Shown piece by piece: positions 31,186-39,927 of a stretch of 64,000 bases of DNA. The first letter of the stretch is position 1; the number at the start of each line of letters is the position of its first letter. The translations under genes and the position numbers were made by a program. Under the pieces are notes generated by a model that saw only the letters and a list, made by a program, of their open reading frames with translations, was not told the DNA's origin and did no database searches. The DNA comes from Brytella acorum (GTDB lineage: Bacteria > Pseudomonadota > Alphaproteobacteria > Acetobacterales > Acetobacteraceae): assembly GCF_029309905.1 (NCBI RefSeq), contig NZ_JARBJP010000003.1:343189-407188 (forward strand), given 5' to 3'.

Positions 31186-31968
31186 TCAGCCTTTGGCGTG
31201 CCGGGCCTGCGCCACGTAACCTTGCAGGTCTTCGTAGCTCACAGCGCCCGGCACGACGGACGCGGTGCCGAAAATGAAGGTCGGCGTCCCGTCGAGACCG
31301 ATTTCGCGGGCTTCCGCCAGATTGGCGTTGATCAGCTTGCTGACGGACGGGTCGTGCATGTCGCTCACCAGCTTCGCGGCATCGAGCTGGTTGGCGGTCG
31401 CCAGAGCGCGTACCCGATCCAGGCTGGGCGCCGCCGTATCCTGCATCAGCGCGCGCTTCATTTTTTCATAGCCGCCCTGAAGAGCGGCCGCATAAATCGC
31501 CTGCGCGTCGAGAACGCTCTTTTCGCTCAGGACGGGAATCACTTTTTCCACGAGGCGGATCTTGCTGTCGGATGCAAGAAGTTTGTCCATGAGCGGCACG
31601 ACGCTCTTGCAATAGCCGCAGCGGGGATCGAAAAACTCCACCACGGTGATATCACCGTTGATATTGCCGCGAACCGCATAATCCGGAGCACTCTGCAGCG
31701 CCTTGCGATCGTCTCTCACGGATTTGAGGGCGTCATCCTGCGCCTGCTGCTGGGCACCCTTGCGTAACGCCACCAGTGCGTCGCTGAGGATCGTCGGGTC
31801 GGTCTTCAGGGCATCACGGACGATATCGACGATCTGCCTGCGCTGATCGGGCGTGAACCCATTGGCGTCGGCGGGCGCCGAATGGGCCTGCATGGGCATC
31901 ACGGCGGCGCCCGAGATCACGCCGCAGCAAAGAGCCGCCATCAGACGGGCATGGAAAGAACGGAACAT
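31186..31968 (-). CDS. DsbA/ScsC-like periplasmic thioredoxin-fold protein
   Basis: 260 residues from ATG 31968 with GGAG upstream; ATG 31986 is an alternative. Signal peptide LMAALCCGVISGAAVMPMQAHSA. A helical N-terminal segment (TPDQRRQIVDIVRDAL...) resembles the oligomerisation arm of ScsC/BdbD-type proteins. The thioredoxin fold has active site CGYC in VVEFFDPRCGYCKSVVP and the cis-Pro loop GLDGTPTFIFG. Likely thiol oxidase or isomerase in the periplasm. No DsbB partner adjacent. Confidence 0.87.
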   Translation of the reverse strand: MFRSFHARLMAALCCGVISGAAVMPMQAHSAPADANGFTPDQRRQIVDIVRDALKTDPTILSDALVALRKGAQQQAQDDALKSVRDDRKALQSAPDYAVRGNINGDITVVEFFDPRCGYCKSVVPLMDKLLASDSKIRLVEKVIPVLSEKSVLDAQAIYAAALQGGYEKMKRALMQDTAAPSLDRVRALATANQLDAAKLVSDMHDPSVSKLINANLAEAREIGLDGTPTFIFGTASVVPGAVSYEDLQGYVAQARHAKG

Positions 31969-32185
31969 GGGACGCGTCTCCGGCATCAGTCACTGGCTCC
32001 GGCACCCTTAGGCGATCACGGCCGCTCACGCAAAACCTGCAAATTCCGCAAACTCATATGCCGGGGATCAGCATGAGGGTCTGTTGCCGCGCGGCTGGAT
32101 CATGGTTAGATGCAACGAGCAGGCGCTTTTTCAAGCGGGCGCCGCTCGATAAACACGTCAACGGACCGCCGCTCATGGGCGGGCC

Positions 32186-33649
32186 ATGGAGAGACCGCAC
32201 GTGGTGCAACGCCGAACGGATGCCATCAAACGTCCCCGCCGCCCTGTATCCACCAGGAAGCAGGCGACCCGGATCTGCGCTGGCGTGCTGGCGGCTTCCC
32301 TGACCGGATGCAGCACCGTCAGCACGGGCCTCTCCACGCTGGGTTCGGATCTTTTTGGCCGGACCTCCCATCTCGTCGAAGGGTATGTCGGCACGGTTGT
32401 TGCTGATGAGCCGCAGGCCGCTCTGGTCGGTCAGGACGTTCTGGCCCATGGCGGCAACGCCGCAGACGCCGCCGCCGCCACGGCGATGGCCCTGGCCGTG
32501 ACATTGCCGTCGCGCGCCTCGCTGGGAGGCGGAGGCGCCTGCATCGCCTCCCGCACCGGTGAAGCGCCTCGGAGCTTCGTCTTCCTTCCCACCGCAGGTT
32601 CCGCAACCGCCACACGAGCCCCGGACGCTCGCCCGGCCTCCGTCCCCATGACGCCGCGTGGCATCTACATGATGCAGCTTCGCTATGGCAGCGTGGAGTT
32701 TTCGGACGTTCTGCGGCCCGCCATCGATCTGGCGCGCCGAGGCATGACGGTCAGCCGAGCCTTCGAACGTGACCTGGTACCGGTTCACGGCGCGCTTTTC
32801 GCGGATGAAGAAACGCGAGAGATTTTCTCGCGCGGGGACGGCAACCCGCTTCAAAACGGCGATTCCCTGACGCAGCCCCAGCTTGCGGCCATTCTCGAAC
32901 GTCTCGGGCATATTGGCGTGGGCGATCTTTATAACGGCGCTCTGGCGCAGCTTTACGCCAATGCAGCCACGGCAAGCGGCGGCGCATTGGGACCGGCCGA
33001 TCTCCGGGCGGCGCTCCCCCTCGAATCCGAAGCTCTGCGTGTTTCTCGTGGAGCGGACGACCTGTATTTCGTGGCCCCTCCGGCCGATGGCGGATTCGCC
33101 GCCGCAGCCATGATCCGGAATGGCGGCTCGGCTCAGGGAGCTGCCGCGGCCTGGCGTTCGGCACATGCGGGCACGAGCCCCGAAGACGCTCTGGTAAGTG
33201 CCGCGCAGGCGGCGCTCGATTCGGGTTCGCGAGGCGCGGGCACGCTTCCCTCCCTTCCGGCCTCGACGTCCTTCGTCGCCGTGGATCGCATGGGCAACGC
33301 AGTGGCCTGTGCGCTGACTGATGGTAATCTTTTCGGTACGGGCCGCATCGCCAAAGGAACTGGCATCATTCTCGGAGCCTCGGCCGCGGCCACGCCGCAG
33401 CCACTCCTGGGCGCAGCCATCGTGCAGTCCGGCAAACGGCTTGTGGGAGCCCTGGCCAGTTCGGGGCAAAATGACGCCGCCGATGCTCTGGGCGCCGCGG
33501 CCGACGCTCTGGTGACAGGCACATCCATCCCCCACACCGGGCAGGGTCGTGTCAATGCCGCCATCTGTTCCGGTCGCAACGCCAATGAATGTGTCGGCGA
33601 AGTTGACGAGCGCGGTGCCGGTCTGGCGACGGGTCGCGGCACCCGCTGA
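32186..33649 (+). CDS. Gamma-glutamyltranspeptidase-like lipoprotein, probably catalytically altered
   Basis: 487 residues. Lipobox SLTGC at residues 38-42. GGT-fold blocks: VVADEPQAALVGQDVLAHGGNAADAA (large-subunit N-terminal motif), SLGGGGACI, and SFVAVDRMGNAVACALTDGNLFGTGR near the small-subunit start. In active GGT that subunit begins TTH and the first Thr is the self-cleaving nucleophile; here the aligned residues are Ser360-Thr361-Ser362. The downstream PLSSM substrate loop and the GSPGG motif are not recognisable (QPLLGA and LASSGQ occupy those places). It is shorter than typical GGT (about 550-580 aa). Envelope-anchored. Likely a diverged, perhaps inactive, homologue. Confidence 0.75.
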   Translation: MERPHVVQRRTDAIKRPRRPVSTRKQATRICAGVLAASLTGCSTVSTGLSTLGSDLFGRTSHLVEGYVGTVVADEPQAALVGQDVLAHGGNAADAAAATAMALAVTLPSRASLGGGGACIASRTGEAPRSFVFLPTAGSATATRAPDARPASVPMTPRGIYMMQLRYGSVEFSDVLRPAIDLARRGMTVSRAFERDLVPVHGALFADEETREIFSRGDGNPLQNGDSLTQPQLAAILERLGHIGVGDLYNGALAQLYANAATASGGALGPADLRAALPLESEALRVSRGADDLYFVAPPADGGFAAAAMIRNGGSAQGAAAAWRSAHAGTSPEDALVSAAQAALDSGSRGAGTLPSLPASTSFVAVDRMGNAVACALTDGNLFGTGRIAKGTGIILGASAAATPQPLLGAAIVQSGKRLVGALASSGQNDAADALGAAADALVTGTSIPHTGQGRVNAAICSGRNANECVGEVDERGAGLATGRGTR

Positions 33650-33812
33650 TCCCATAAATTTCGACGCCGTGCGGCTTCGTCCCGAAGGCTCGCGCGGCCA
33701 CGTGGAAAGACGTCGCCCGATGAGAGGAAAACCGGCGATCGGATAGTGAAGAGCGCCGGAACGAAGGTGCCTTCCATCGGGCGAGAGGCGCGGTATCGGA
33801 GATCGAGCGCGC

Positions 33813-34562
33813 TCAACCCATGCCGAAACTGCGCACGAGACTTCCCGAAACCAGTTGCCATCCGTCGACCATGACGAAGAAAATCAATTTGAACGGCAGG
33901 GAAACCGTACTGGGCGGAAGCATCATCATGCCCAGGCTCATCAATACGCTTGATACGACCAGATCGATGATCAGAAACGGCAGATAGAGAAGAAAACCCA
34001 TCTCGAAACCACGCCGCAACTCTCCGATCATGAAAGCGGGCATAAGCGCGCGCCAGGGCGTCTCCGACGGATGAAGGGGATGCGGCAGATGCGCGAGATC
34101 CAGAAATGTGGACAGATCTGCGGTTCGAACGTGAGCCAGCATAAAGGCGCGGAAGGGCTCGGCAGCGGCCTGTAGTCCATCCAGTTCCCCGATCTTTCCC
34201 GCCATCATCGGCGCAAGTCCCTCGGTCCATGATCGGTCGAAGACCGGCTGCATGACAAAGAGGGTCAGAAACAGCGCCAGACCGATCAGAACTGTATTCG
34301 GCGGCGTCCCCTGTGCACCCAGCGCGCTTCGCACCAGTGACAGCACGATAATGATCCGCGTGAAGGCGGTGACCATCACAAGGAGGCTGGGCGCGAGCGA
34401 CAGCATCGTCACGAGCGCGGTCAGTTGCACGAGATGACTCGTCGTGCCCGACCCGCCCTGCCCGAAATCCACGTTCAGCGACTGGGCCAAAGCGTCCTGC
34501 GGAGAGCAGAGAGCCAGTCCGAAAGCAAGGACGGTCAGTAAACGCGCCGAAAAACGAATCAT
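33813..34562 (-). CDS. fliP: Flagellar export gate protein FliP
   Basis: 249 residues from ATG 34562, which overlaps the fliO stop in an ATGA (an upstream start at 34586 would lengthen it by 8). Signal peptide then the FliP core: LVMVTAFTRIIIVLSLVRSALG, PPNTVLIGLALFLTLFVM, and FMIGELRRGFEMGFLLYLPFLIIDLVVSSVLMSLGM (read in pieces; both FliP signatures). With FliQ and FliR it forms the inner-membrane export gate. Its gate partners lie on the divergent strand a little further on. Confidence 0.95.
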   Translation of the reverse strand: MIRFSARLLTVLAFGLALCSPQDALAQSLNVDFGQGGSGTTSHLVQLTALVTMLSLAPSLLVMVTAFTRIIIVLSLVRSALGAQGTPPNTVLIGLALFLTLFVMQPVFDRSWTEGLAPMMAGKIGELDGLQAAAEPFRAFMLAHVRTADLSTFLDLAHLPHPLHPSETPWRALMPAFMIGELRRGFEMGFLLYLPFLIIDLVVSSVLMSLGMMMLPPSTVSLPFKLIFFVMVDGWQLVSGSLVRSFGMG

Positions 34563-34825
34563 GACGAGGCGCCTTTTTCCGGCCACGGCATGATGACGTC
34601 GTTATGGCCGCCGACCACAAGCAGCACCGACTGCCCTTCGCAATCGATCAACATCAGGCGACGCGCTCGATCGAGTTGCAGGTTTCCGCGTATCCTGAAC
34701 GGACTCGCGCTCGCCCCCGTCCGCATGTTTCCCCATCGGAGGATGAGCGGACGCGCAGCGACGATCGCCCCTAAAACCACCATAAGCACGACCAGCGACT
34801 GTGCCAGCTGGAAAGATGTCATCAT
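34559..34825 (-). CDS. fliO: FliO-like flagellar export accessory protein
   Basis: 88 residues from ATG 34825. One N-terminal transmembrane segment (SLVVLMVVLGAIVAA) followed by a small cytoplasmic domain, RIRGNLQLDRARRLMLIDCEGQSVLLVVGG, the usual FliO shape: short, poorly conserved, and directly before fliP. FliO helps assemble FliP. Assigned from architecture plus position; sequence similarity alone is weak. Confidence 0.75.
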   Translation of the reverse strand: MMTSFQLAQSLVVLMVVLGAIVAARPLILRWGNMRTGASASPFRIRGNLQLDRARRLMLIDCEGQSVLLVVGGHNDVIMPWPEKGASS

Positions 34826-35036
34826 TATTAGCCTGCGGAGTCGAATTCGCGGGCAAGGTAATGAGATTTTAGAAAACAACCGGTTAACAACCACATCTTC
34901 GCCGACAGGAAAAATTTTCTATCCACCCGGCCGAAGCAACGAAACATTAACCTCCAGCGGCCATCCTCCTGTTTCGTTGACCACGGTATGACACCGTTGT
35001 CGCGGCAGGCTCACTCCAGGTCAGGCAAGCTCGATC

Positions 35037-35462
35037 ATGCTGAATGCGGACACCACTCTGCCCTTGAGAACAACGGGTTCCAGCGCGCCAGTCAACGGGA
35101 CCGATCTTCTTTCTCTCGGAGACAGACGGCTTTCGTGGCTTGAAAAACGCCAGCAGGTTCTCGCCGGAAACCTGGCCAATGCGGACACGCCGGACTATGC
35201 CCCGCACGATATTTCTCCCTTCCAAAGTGCTCTGGCTGCTCAGGAGATCACGCCGGTCCGCACGGATCCTGCTCATTTCGGCGTCGGTGATGACGATATC
35301 GAAACCAATACACGCGCCACGTCAGAACACTCCATCAACGGAAACAGCGTGTCGATCGAGCACGAAATGGAAGAAGTGGCCAACGTGAATGACCAGCAGC
35401 ATTTCGCCGTGAATGTTTATGCACGTTACACGAGCATGTTCCAGACCGCGCTGGGCAAGTAA
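35037..35462 (+). CDS. flgB: Flagellar basal-body proximal rod protein FlgB
   Basis: 141 residues. Rod protein with RLSWLEKRQQVLAGNLANADTPDYAPHDISPF, the N-terminal flagellar rod motif, and a C-terminal helix ending YARYTSMFQTALGK. First gene of flgB-flgC-fliE-fliQ-fliR-flhB, divergent from fliO-fliP with about 210 bases between, where promoters for both arms presumably lie. Confidence 0.93.
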   Translation: MLNADTTLPLRTTGSSAPVNGTDLLSLGDRRLSWLEKRQQVLAGNLANADTPDYAPHDISPFQSALAAQEITPVRTDPAHFGVGDDDIETNTRATSEHSINGNSVSIEHEMEEVANVNDQQHFAVNVYARYTSMFQTALGK

Positions 35463-35492
35463 CGCCCGAGAAAGCATTGCAGGGAAACGACC

Positions 35493-35915
35493 ATGGATTT
35501 CACGAGCACCCTCGGCATCTCGGCCAGTGGCATGGACGCCCAGGGACAGCGTCTGCGGATCATCGCGGAAAATCTGGCCAACCAGGACACGACGGGCTCG
35601 ACCGCCGGAGCGGATCCCTATCGTCGCAAGACCATCAGCTTTCAGGAAGCCGTCGATGCCGAGGCGGATGACGACGAAAACGCCGCGAACGGAGTCTCTG
35701 TCAAGGAAATCGGGCGCGATGAGAGCGACTTTCAGACACGTTACGACCCGTCTCACCCCGCTGCCGATGCCAAAGGTTATGTCAAGGTTTCGAACGTCAA
35801 CACCATGGTTGAAGTGATGGACATGCGCGAAGCGGAACGGTCCTACGAAGCCAACCTCAACACCATGCAGATCACACGATCCATGCTCACCCGAACTCTG
35901 GACCTTCTGAAATGA
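35493..35915 (+). CDS. flgC: Flagellar basal-body rod protein FlgC
   Basis: 140 residues. Begins MDFTSTLGISASGMDAQGQRL with the rod/hook motif IAENLANQDTT, and ends NTMVEVMDMREAERSYEANL. AGGGAAA lies upstream of the ATG. The stop overlaps the fliE start (ATGA). Confidence 0.94.
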   Translation: MDFTSTLGISASGMDAQGQRLRIIAENLANQDTTGSTAGADPYRRKTISFQEAVDAEADDDENAANGVSVKEIGRDESDFQTRYDPSHPAADAKGYVKVSNVNTMVEVMDMREAERSYEANLNTMQITRSMLTRTLDLLK

Positions 35916-36235
35916 TCAATGCGGTTTCCCAGGCCAGCAACGCGTACGCCCGCACGGTCAACGCGCTTGATACGACAACCGACGAACTCGATTCCGCCAC
36001 CGGCGTGTCGGCTTCCGGCGGTGATTTCGCGGCCATGATGAAAAATATGGTCGGAAACGCGATCCAGAACGGTCACGATGCGGAAAACATGACGGCGGAA
36101 GGCCTCAACGGCTCCGGTGACATGACGAAAATCGTAACGGCCGTTTCCAACGCACAGCTGGCTCTTCAGACGACGACAGCCCTGCGTGACCGCTTCGTTC
36201 AGGCTTATCAAGACGTCATGCGCATGTCGATCTGA
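35912..36235 (+). CDS. fliE: Flagellar hook-basal body complex protein FliE
   Basis: 107 residues. FliE joins the MS ring to the rod. Hallmarks: FAAMMKNMVGNAIQNGHDAE and the C-terminal IVTAVSNAQLALQTTTALRD...YQDVMRMSI. Coupled to flgC by a 4-base overlap; fliQ starts 6 bases after its stop. Confidence 0.92.
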   Translation: MINAVSQASNAYARTVNALDTTTDELDSATGVSASGGDFAAMMKNMVGNAIQNGHDAENMTAEGLNGSGDMTKIVTAVSNAQLALQTTTALRDRFVQAYQDVMRMSI

Positions 36236-36241
36236 CGGGAT

Positions 36242-36514
36242 ATGCAGCATCTCGACATCGCCCATGTGCTTCTCCAGACGTTCATCGTCACGCTGAAGCT
36301 GAGTGCTCCAGCCCTAGGGGCCGCGCTGGTGGTGGGTCTGATCATTTCTCTTATTCAGGCGGTCACGCAAATCAACGAGGCCACTCTGGCTTTCGTGCCC
36401 AAGCTGATCGCAATCGGTCTCGCGCTCCTGTTTACCGGCTCTTTCATGGGGCGCACTCTCATGATCTTCGCACGCGGTCTGTTCGATCAGGTGATCCTGA
36501 TCGGAGGAACATGA
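36242..36514 (+). CDS. fliQ: Flagellar export gate protein FliQ
   Basis: 90 residues with two transmembrane helices. VVGLIISLIQAVTQINEATL and FVPKLIAIGLALLFTGSFM are the conserved FliQ blocks. The stop overlaps the fliR start by ATGA. Part of the export gate with FliP and FliR. Confidence 0.95.
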   Translation: MQHLDIAHVLLQTFIVTLKLSAPALGAALVVGLIISLIQAVTQINEATLAFVPKLIAIGLALLFTGSFMGRTLMIFARGLFDQVILIGGT

Positions 36515-37323
36515 GCCCCGCGCACCCCGATGCCCTGCTCGCGGCGCTGCCCATGCTGGCTCTGTGCTTCGCCCTGATTCTGTGTCGTGTCGGCGCGGTC
36601 GTGATGCTGATGCCGGGCCCCGGAGAGTCCGAAATCCCCACGACTGTGCGGGCTGGTATCGCGGTCGGACTGACCTTCATGGTCATGCCGGTCGCACAGG
36701 CCTCATTCGAAAAAGCCCTTCTTACGGATGCTGGCCCGATACGGGTACTCGCCCTCGCGGCGATAGAACTGCTGGCAGGTGGCCTGCTGGGATGGATCGC
36801 GCGTCTCGCCGCCATGATCCTGCCGGTTGCCGGACAGGTCGTGTCTCTCCTGACAGGTCTGTCCAGCGTTTTGCAACCAGACGCAACTCTGGGCGCTGAA
36901 GCCGCCATTTTCGGACGCGCATTTTCTCTGCTCGCTCCGGTCATTCTTCTGACGTCGGGAAGCTACATATACCCCATCCAGGCCCTCGTCGGGAGCTATA
37001 CTCTTTTCCCACCAGGCGCTGTTCTGATGGGACACGGGCATGTCCCGATGATCGCGGATTCGAGCCACAGCATCGTCATGCTCACACAACGCATATTTAC
37101 ACTGGCTCTCCAGCTGGTCGCACCATTCCTGCTTCTCTCACTGTTCTGGCAGGTCGCGCTCGGCATCATGAGCCGCGTCATTCCGAATTTGCAGGTTTAT
37201 AATCTGGCGATGCCGCTGCAAATTTTCGGCGGTATCGCACTGGCCGCCATTCTTATCCATCGTATGCTGACCGTATGGCTACATCAGGCCACAGACATCC
37301 TTCAGAGCATGCCAAGCCTCTAG
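36511..37323 (+). CDS. fliR: Flagellar export gate protein FliR
   Basis: 270 residues, about six membrane helices. LCRVGAVVMLMPGPGESEIPTTVRAG (first part) is the FliR signature region; the C-terminal half has the usual hydrophobic stretch around ILIHRMLTVW. The flhB ATG follows the stop by one base. Confidence 0.93.
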   Translation: MSPAHPDALLAALPMLALCFALILCRVGAVVMLMPGPGESEIPTTVRAGIAVGLTFMVMPVAQASFEKALLTDAGPIRVLALAAIELLAGGLLGWIARLAAMILPVAGQVVSLLTGLSSVLQPDATLGAEAAIFGRAFSLLAPVILLTSGSYIYPIQALVGSYTLFPPGAVLMGHGHVPMIADSSHSIVMLTQRIFTLALQLVAPFLLLSLFWQVALGIMSRVIPNLQVYNLAMPLQIFGGIALAAILIHRMLTVWLHQATDILQSMPSL

Positions 37324-37324
37324 G

Positions 37325-38389
37325 ATGGCCGACGCGGAAGACCAGACAGAAGCCCCGTCCGCCCGCCGTCTCGAAAAAGCGCGGGAGGAAGGGAATGTCG
37401 CCTTATCACGCGATGTCTTGACCGCGGTCGGACTGATCAGCGGTCTGGCCGCCCTGGCAGTCACTCTACCGACGTCGCTCAGTGCGGCCTTGCCAGGCAT
37501 GCGCGCCATTATGTTTCATGCGGGGGACACGGCGGTCGCCCCGCATGAGATCGCCGGGATGGCGCTTCGTATCTTCATAACGCTGGCCGCGCCGCTATGC
37601 GGCATGGTGGCGTTCGCGATCTTCGCAGCGGGTCTTCTTCAAACGACCTTTCTGCTACGACCGGCAGGATTGATGCCTGATCTGTCACGACTGTCACCGC
37701 TCAAGGGGATCAAGCGCGTCATCGGCCCGGATTCGTTGTTCGAGGGCGTAAAAGCGGTTCTCAAATGCTCTGTCTTCGCTCTCGCGCTTTACTATGAAGG
37801 CCAGAGGGTCCTGCTGACAGGGCACGGCATGGTCGGTCTCGGCATGTATCAGACGCTGACTCTCATTATGGGTGCTCTGATACGGTTGACGGGTGTGTTC
37901 ATCGGCGTGCAGATCGTCATCGCGGGACTGGATTATTTCTGGACCCACCGCCGCCGGATGTCGAAACTGCGCATGAGCAAGCAGGAACTTCGCGACGAAT
38001 ACAAGGAGATGGAGGGCGACCCTCACATCAAGGGTAAAATCCGTCAGATACGCGCAAGACGCGCGCGCCAGAGGATGATGGAAGCCGTAAAGACGGCTAC
38101 AGTCGTCGTCACAAATCCGACCCATTACGCCGTGGCGCTATTCTATGAGCGCGATGGCGGGGGAGCACCGAAAATCGTCGCGAAAGGTGCTGACGAACTG
38201 GCGGCCCGGATCCGGGAAGTCGCGCGGCACCATCAAATTCCCGTTCTCTCCAATCCTCCCCTCGCGCGTGCGCTTTTCGTCCTTCCTCTTGAAACGGAAG
38301 TGCCCGTCGAACATTTCAAGGTCGTCGCCTCGATTATCGCGTATGTATGGCGCCTGAAACGCGAGCAGGAAGCACGCAGGATCGGTTGA
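37325..38389 (+). CDS. flhB: Flagellar export switch protein FlhB
   Basis: 354 residues. N-terminal EAPSARRLEKAREEGNVALSRD, four membrane helices, then the cytoplasmic domain. The autocleavage motif is the NPTH in VVVTNPTHYAVALFY, cut between Asn and Pro to switch substrate specificity from rod/hook to filament. C-terminal PVLSNPPLARALFV is also conserved. Last gene of the cluster; recA follows after about 160 bases. Confidence 0.95.
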   Translation: MADAEDQTEAPSARRLEKAREEGNVALSRDVLTAVGLISGLAALAVTLPTSLSAALPGMRAIMFHAGDTAVAPHEIAGMALRIFITLAAPLCGMVAFAIFAAGLLQTTFLLRPAGLMPDLSRLSPLKGIKRVIGPDSLFEGVKAVLKCSVFALALYYEGQRVLLTGHGMVGLGMYQTLTLIMGALIRLTGVFIGVQIVIAGLDYFWTHRRRMSKLRMSKQELRDEYKEMEGDPHIKGKIRQIRARRARQRMMEAVKTATVVVTNPTHYAVALFYERDGGGAPKIVAKGADELAARIREVARHHQIPVLSNPPLARALFVLPLETEVPVEHFKVVASIIAYVWRLKREQEARRIG

Positions 38390-38434
38390 AAAACATTCAC
38401 GAATCTCTTGGCATCCTCCACCATGATCATGATA

Positions 38435-38459
38435 TGTTCTCAAAAGAACAAATGCGAAC
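38435..38459 (+). promoter_or_regulatory. Candidate LexA-type operator upstream of recA
   Basis: tgttct-caaa-agaaca is a perfect 6-bp-arm inverted repeat at 38435-38450, and gaac-(6 nt)-gaac overlaps it at 38446-38459. The usual alphaproteobacterial SOS box is GAAC-N7-GAAC (or GTTC-N7-GTTC), so this is close but one base short. It is about 95 bases before recA. Confidence 0.4.
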
Positions 38460-38552
38460 GAATGGTTAACGGCGATATCGCGCATTGAAAACCGCCATTG
38501 CTGCCAGCCCCGGCATCGACCAGAGTGGAAAAGGTAGAAACAAGGAATGACC

Positions 38553-39599
38553 ATGGACAAGACGAAGGCCCTGGAAGGCGCGCTCTCGCAGATCGAACGA
38601 GCGTTCGGCAAGGGTTCGATCATGCGGATGGGGCAACGTACCAAGGAACAGGTCGCCGTCATTTCCACAGGTTCTCTGGGACTGGATATCGCTCTCGGTA
38701 TCGGCGGTCTGCCTCGCGGTCGCATCGTGGAAGTCTACGGGCCTGAGAGTTCGGGTAAAACGACACTCGCTCTGCATGTCATTGCCGAAGCCCAGAAAAA
38801 GGGCGGGACATGCGCGTTCATCGACGCCGAACATGCACTGGACCCGATTTATGCGCGCAAACTCGGCGTCGACGTCGACAACCTGCTGCTCAGCCAGCCC
38901 GACGCCGGCGAGCAGGGCCTTGAAATCGCCGACACGCTCGTCCGCTCCGGTGCCGTTGACGTTCTCGTGGTGGATAGCGTCGCGGCTCTTGTTCCCAGGG
39001 CGGAACTTGAAGGCGACATGGGCGACAGCCATGTCGGATTGCACGCCCGTCTGATGAGTCAGGCGCTGCGCAAGCTGACCGGCACGGTGTCCCGTTCGAA
39101 CACGCTGGTGATCTTCCTGAACCAGATCCGCATGAAAATCGGCGTGATGTTCGGCAGTCCGGAGACGACCACCGGGGGCAATGCCCTGAAATTCTACGCG
39201 TCCGTCCGGCTGGATATCCGCCGTATCGGTGCCATCAAGGACCGCGACGAGGTGGTCGGCAACCAGACGCGCGTTAAAGTGGTCAAAAACAAGATGGCCC
39301 CCCCGTTCCGTCAGGTCGAATTCGACATCATCTATGGCGAGGGCATCAGCAAGGTCGGCGAACTGATTGATCTTGGCGTCAAAGCCAACATCGTCGACAA
39401 ATCGGGAGCCTGGTTTTCCTACGACAGCCAGCGCATCGGACAGGGACGTGAAAACGCCAAGCAGTTTCTGCGTGATCATGTCGAGATGGCAGCGGATATC
39501 GAACGTCGCATTCGTGACCAGTCCGGCGTTGTCGCCGATGCACTGATGACGGAGCCCACGGCGACCGAAGCTGACGAAGCCGCGCTCGACGGCGAATAA
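38553..39599 (+). CDS. recA: Recombinase A
   Basis: 348 residues from ATG 38553, chosen because AAGGA lies 7 bases before it (38547 is also in frame). Walker A is GPESSGKTT, Walker B is [18 protein letters not shown], and the L2 loop is [21 protein letters not shown] strand exchange, SOS co-protease. Full length with the acidic C-terminal tail ([17 protein letters not shown]). Followed by a large hairpin at 39611. Confidence 0.97.
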   Translation: MDKTKALEGALSQIERAFGKGSIMRMGQRTKEQVAVISTGSLGLDIALGIGGLPRGRIVEVYGPESSGKTTLALHVIAEAQKKGGTCAFIDAEHALDPIYARKLGVDVDNLLLSQPDAGEQGLEIADTLVRSGAVDVLVVDSVAALVPRAELEGDMGDSHVGLHARLMSQALRKLTGTVSRSNTLVIFLNQIRMKIGVMFGSPETTTGGNALKFYASVRLDIRRIGAIKDRDEVVGNQTRVKVVKNKMAPPFRQVEFDIIYGEGISKVGELIDLGVKANIVDKSGAWFSYDSQRIGQGRENAKQFLRDHVEMAADIERRIRDQSGVVADALMTEPTATEADEAALDGE

Positions 39600-39927
39600 A
39601 CGACTTAGATCGGAGATCGGGTTGTCTTGTTTCGCGACCCGATCTCCGCCGTAGTCACCGTATCGCGGAGATCTGGATCGTCCTGTTTCGGGCTTTCCAG
39701 AACCGCGCTGAGCAAAACAATCAGACCGGGCATAGACGCGGCCGTTCACAATTGTGCCTGAAGGTCCCGCGACGCGTCAGATAACCTGTCGGAGAGAGAT
39801 GCTCCACAATTGCGCGGGCAGGAAATTCGCGCTGATGAAGATCGGAAGGGTCGAAAACCTTATATATATCAATGCGCTATCGAATCGATACGGCTCTCCG
39901 ACTCCATACCCGGTTTTCAGGCGTTCA
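39600..39927. other. Post-recA intergenic region with hairpin and imperfect repeat
   Basis: About 330 bases. Contains the 12-bp-stem inverted repeat at 39611-39648 and, near 39666, a second imperfect copy of its left half plus loop (cggagatc ... ctgtttcg). The remainder shows no gene. Confidence 0.6.
39611..39648. terminator. Perfect 12-bp inverted repeat after recA (terminator-like)
   Basis: cggagatcgggt ... acccgatctccg, separated by 14 bases. A strong stem, but without a T tract, so it may be a rho-dependent stop or mRNA-stabilising hairpin serving recA and possibly the convergent gene at 39928. Confidence 0.55.
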
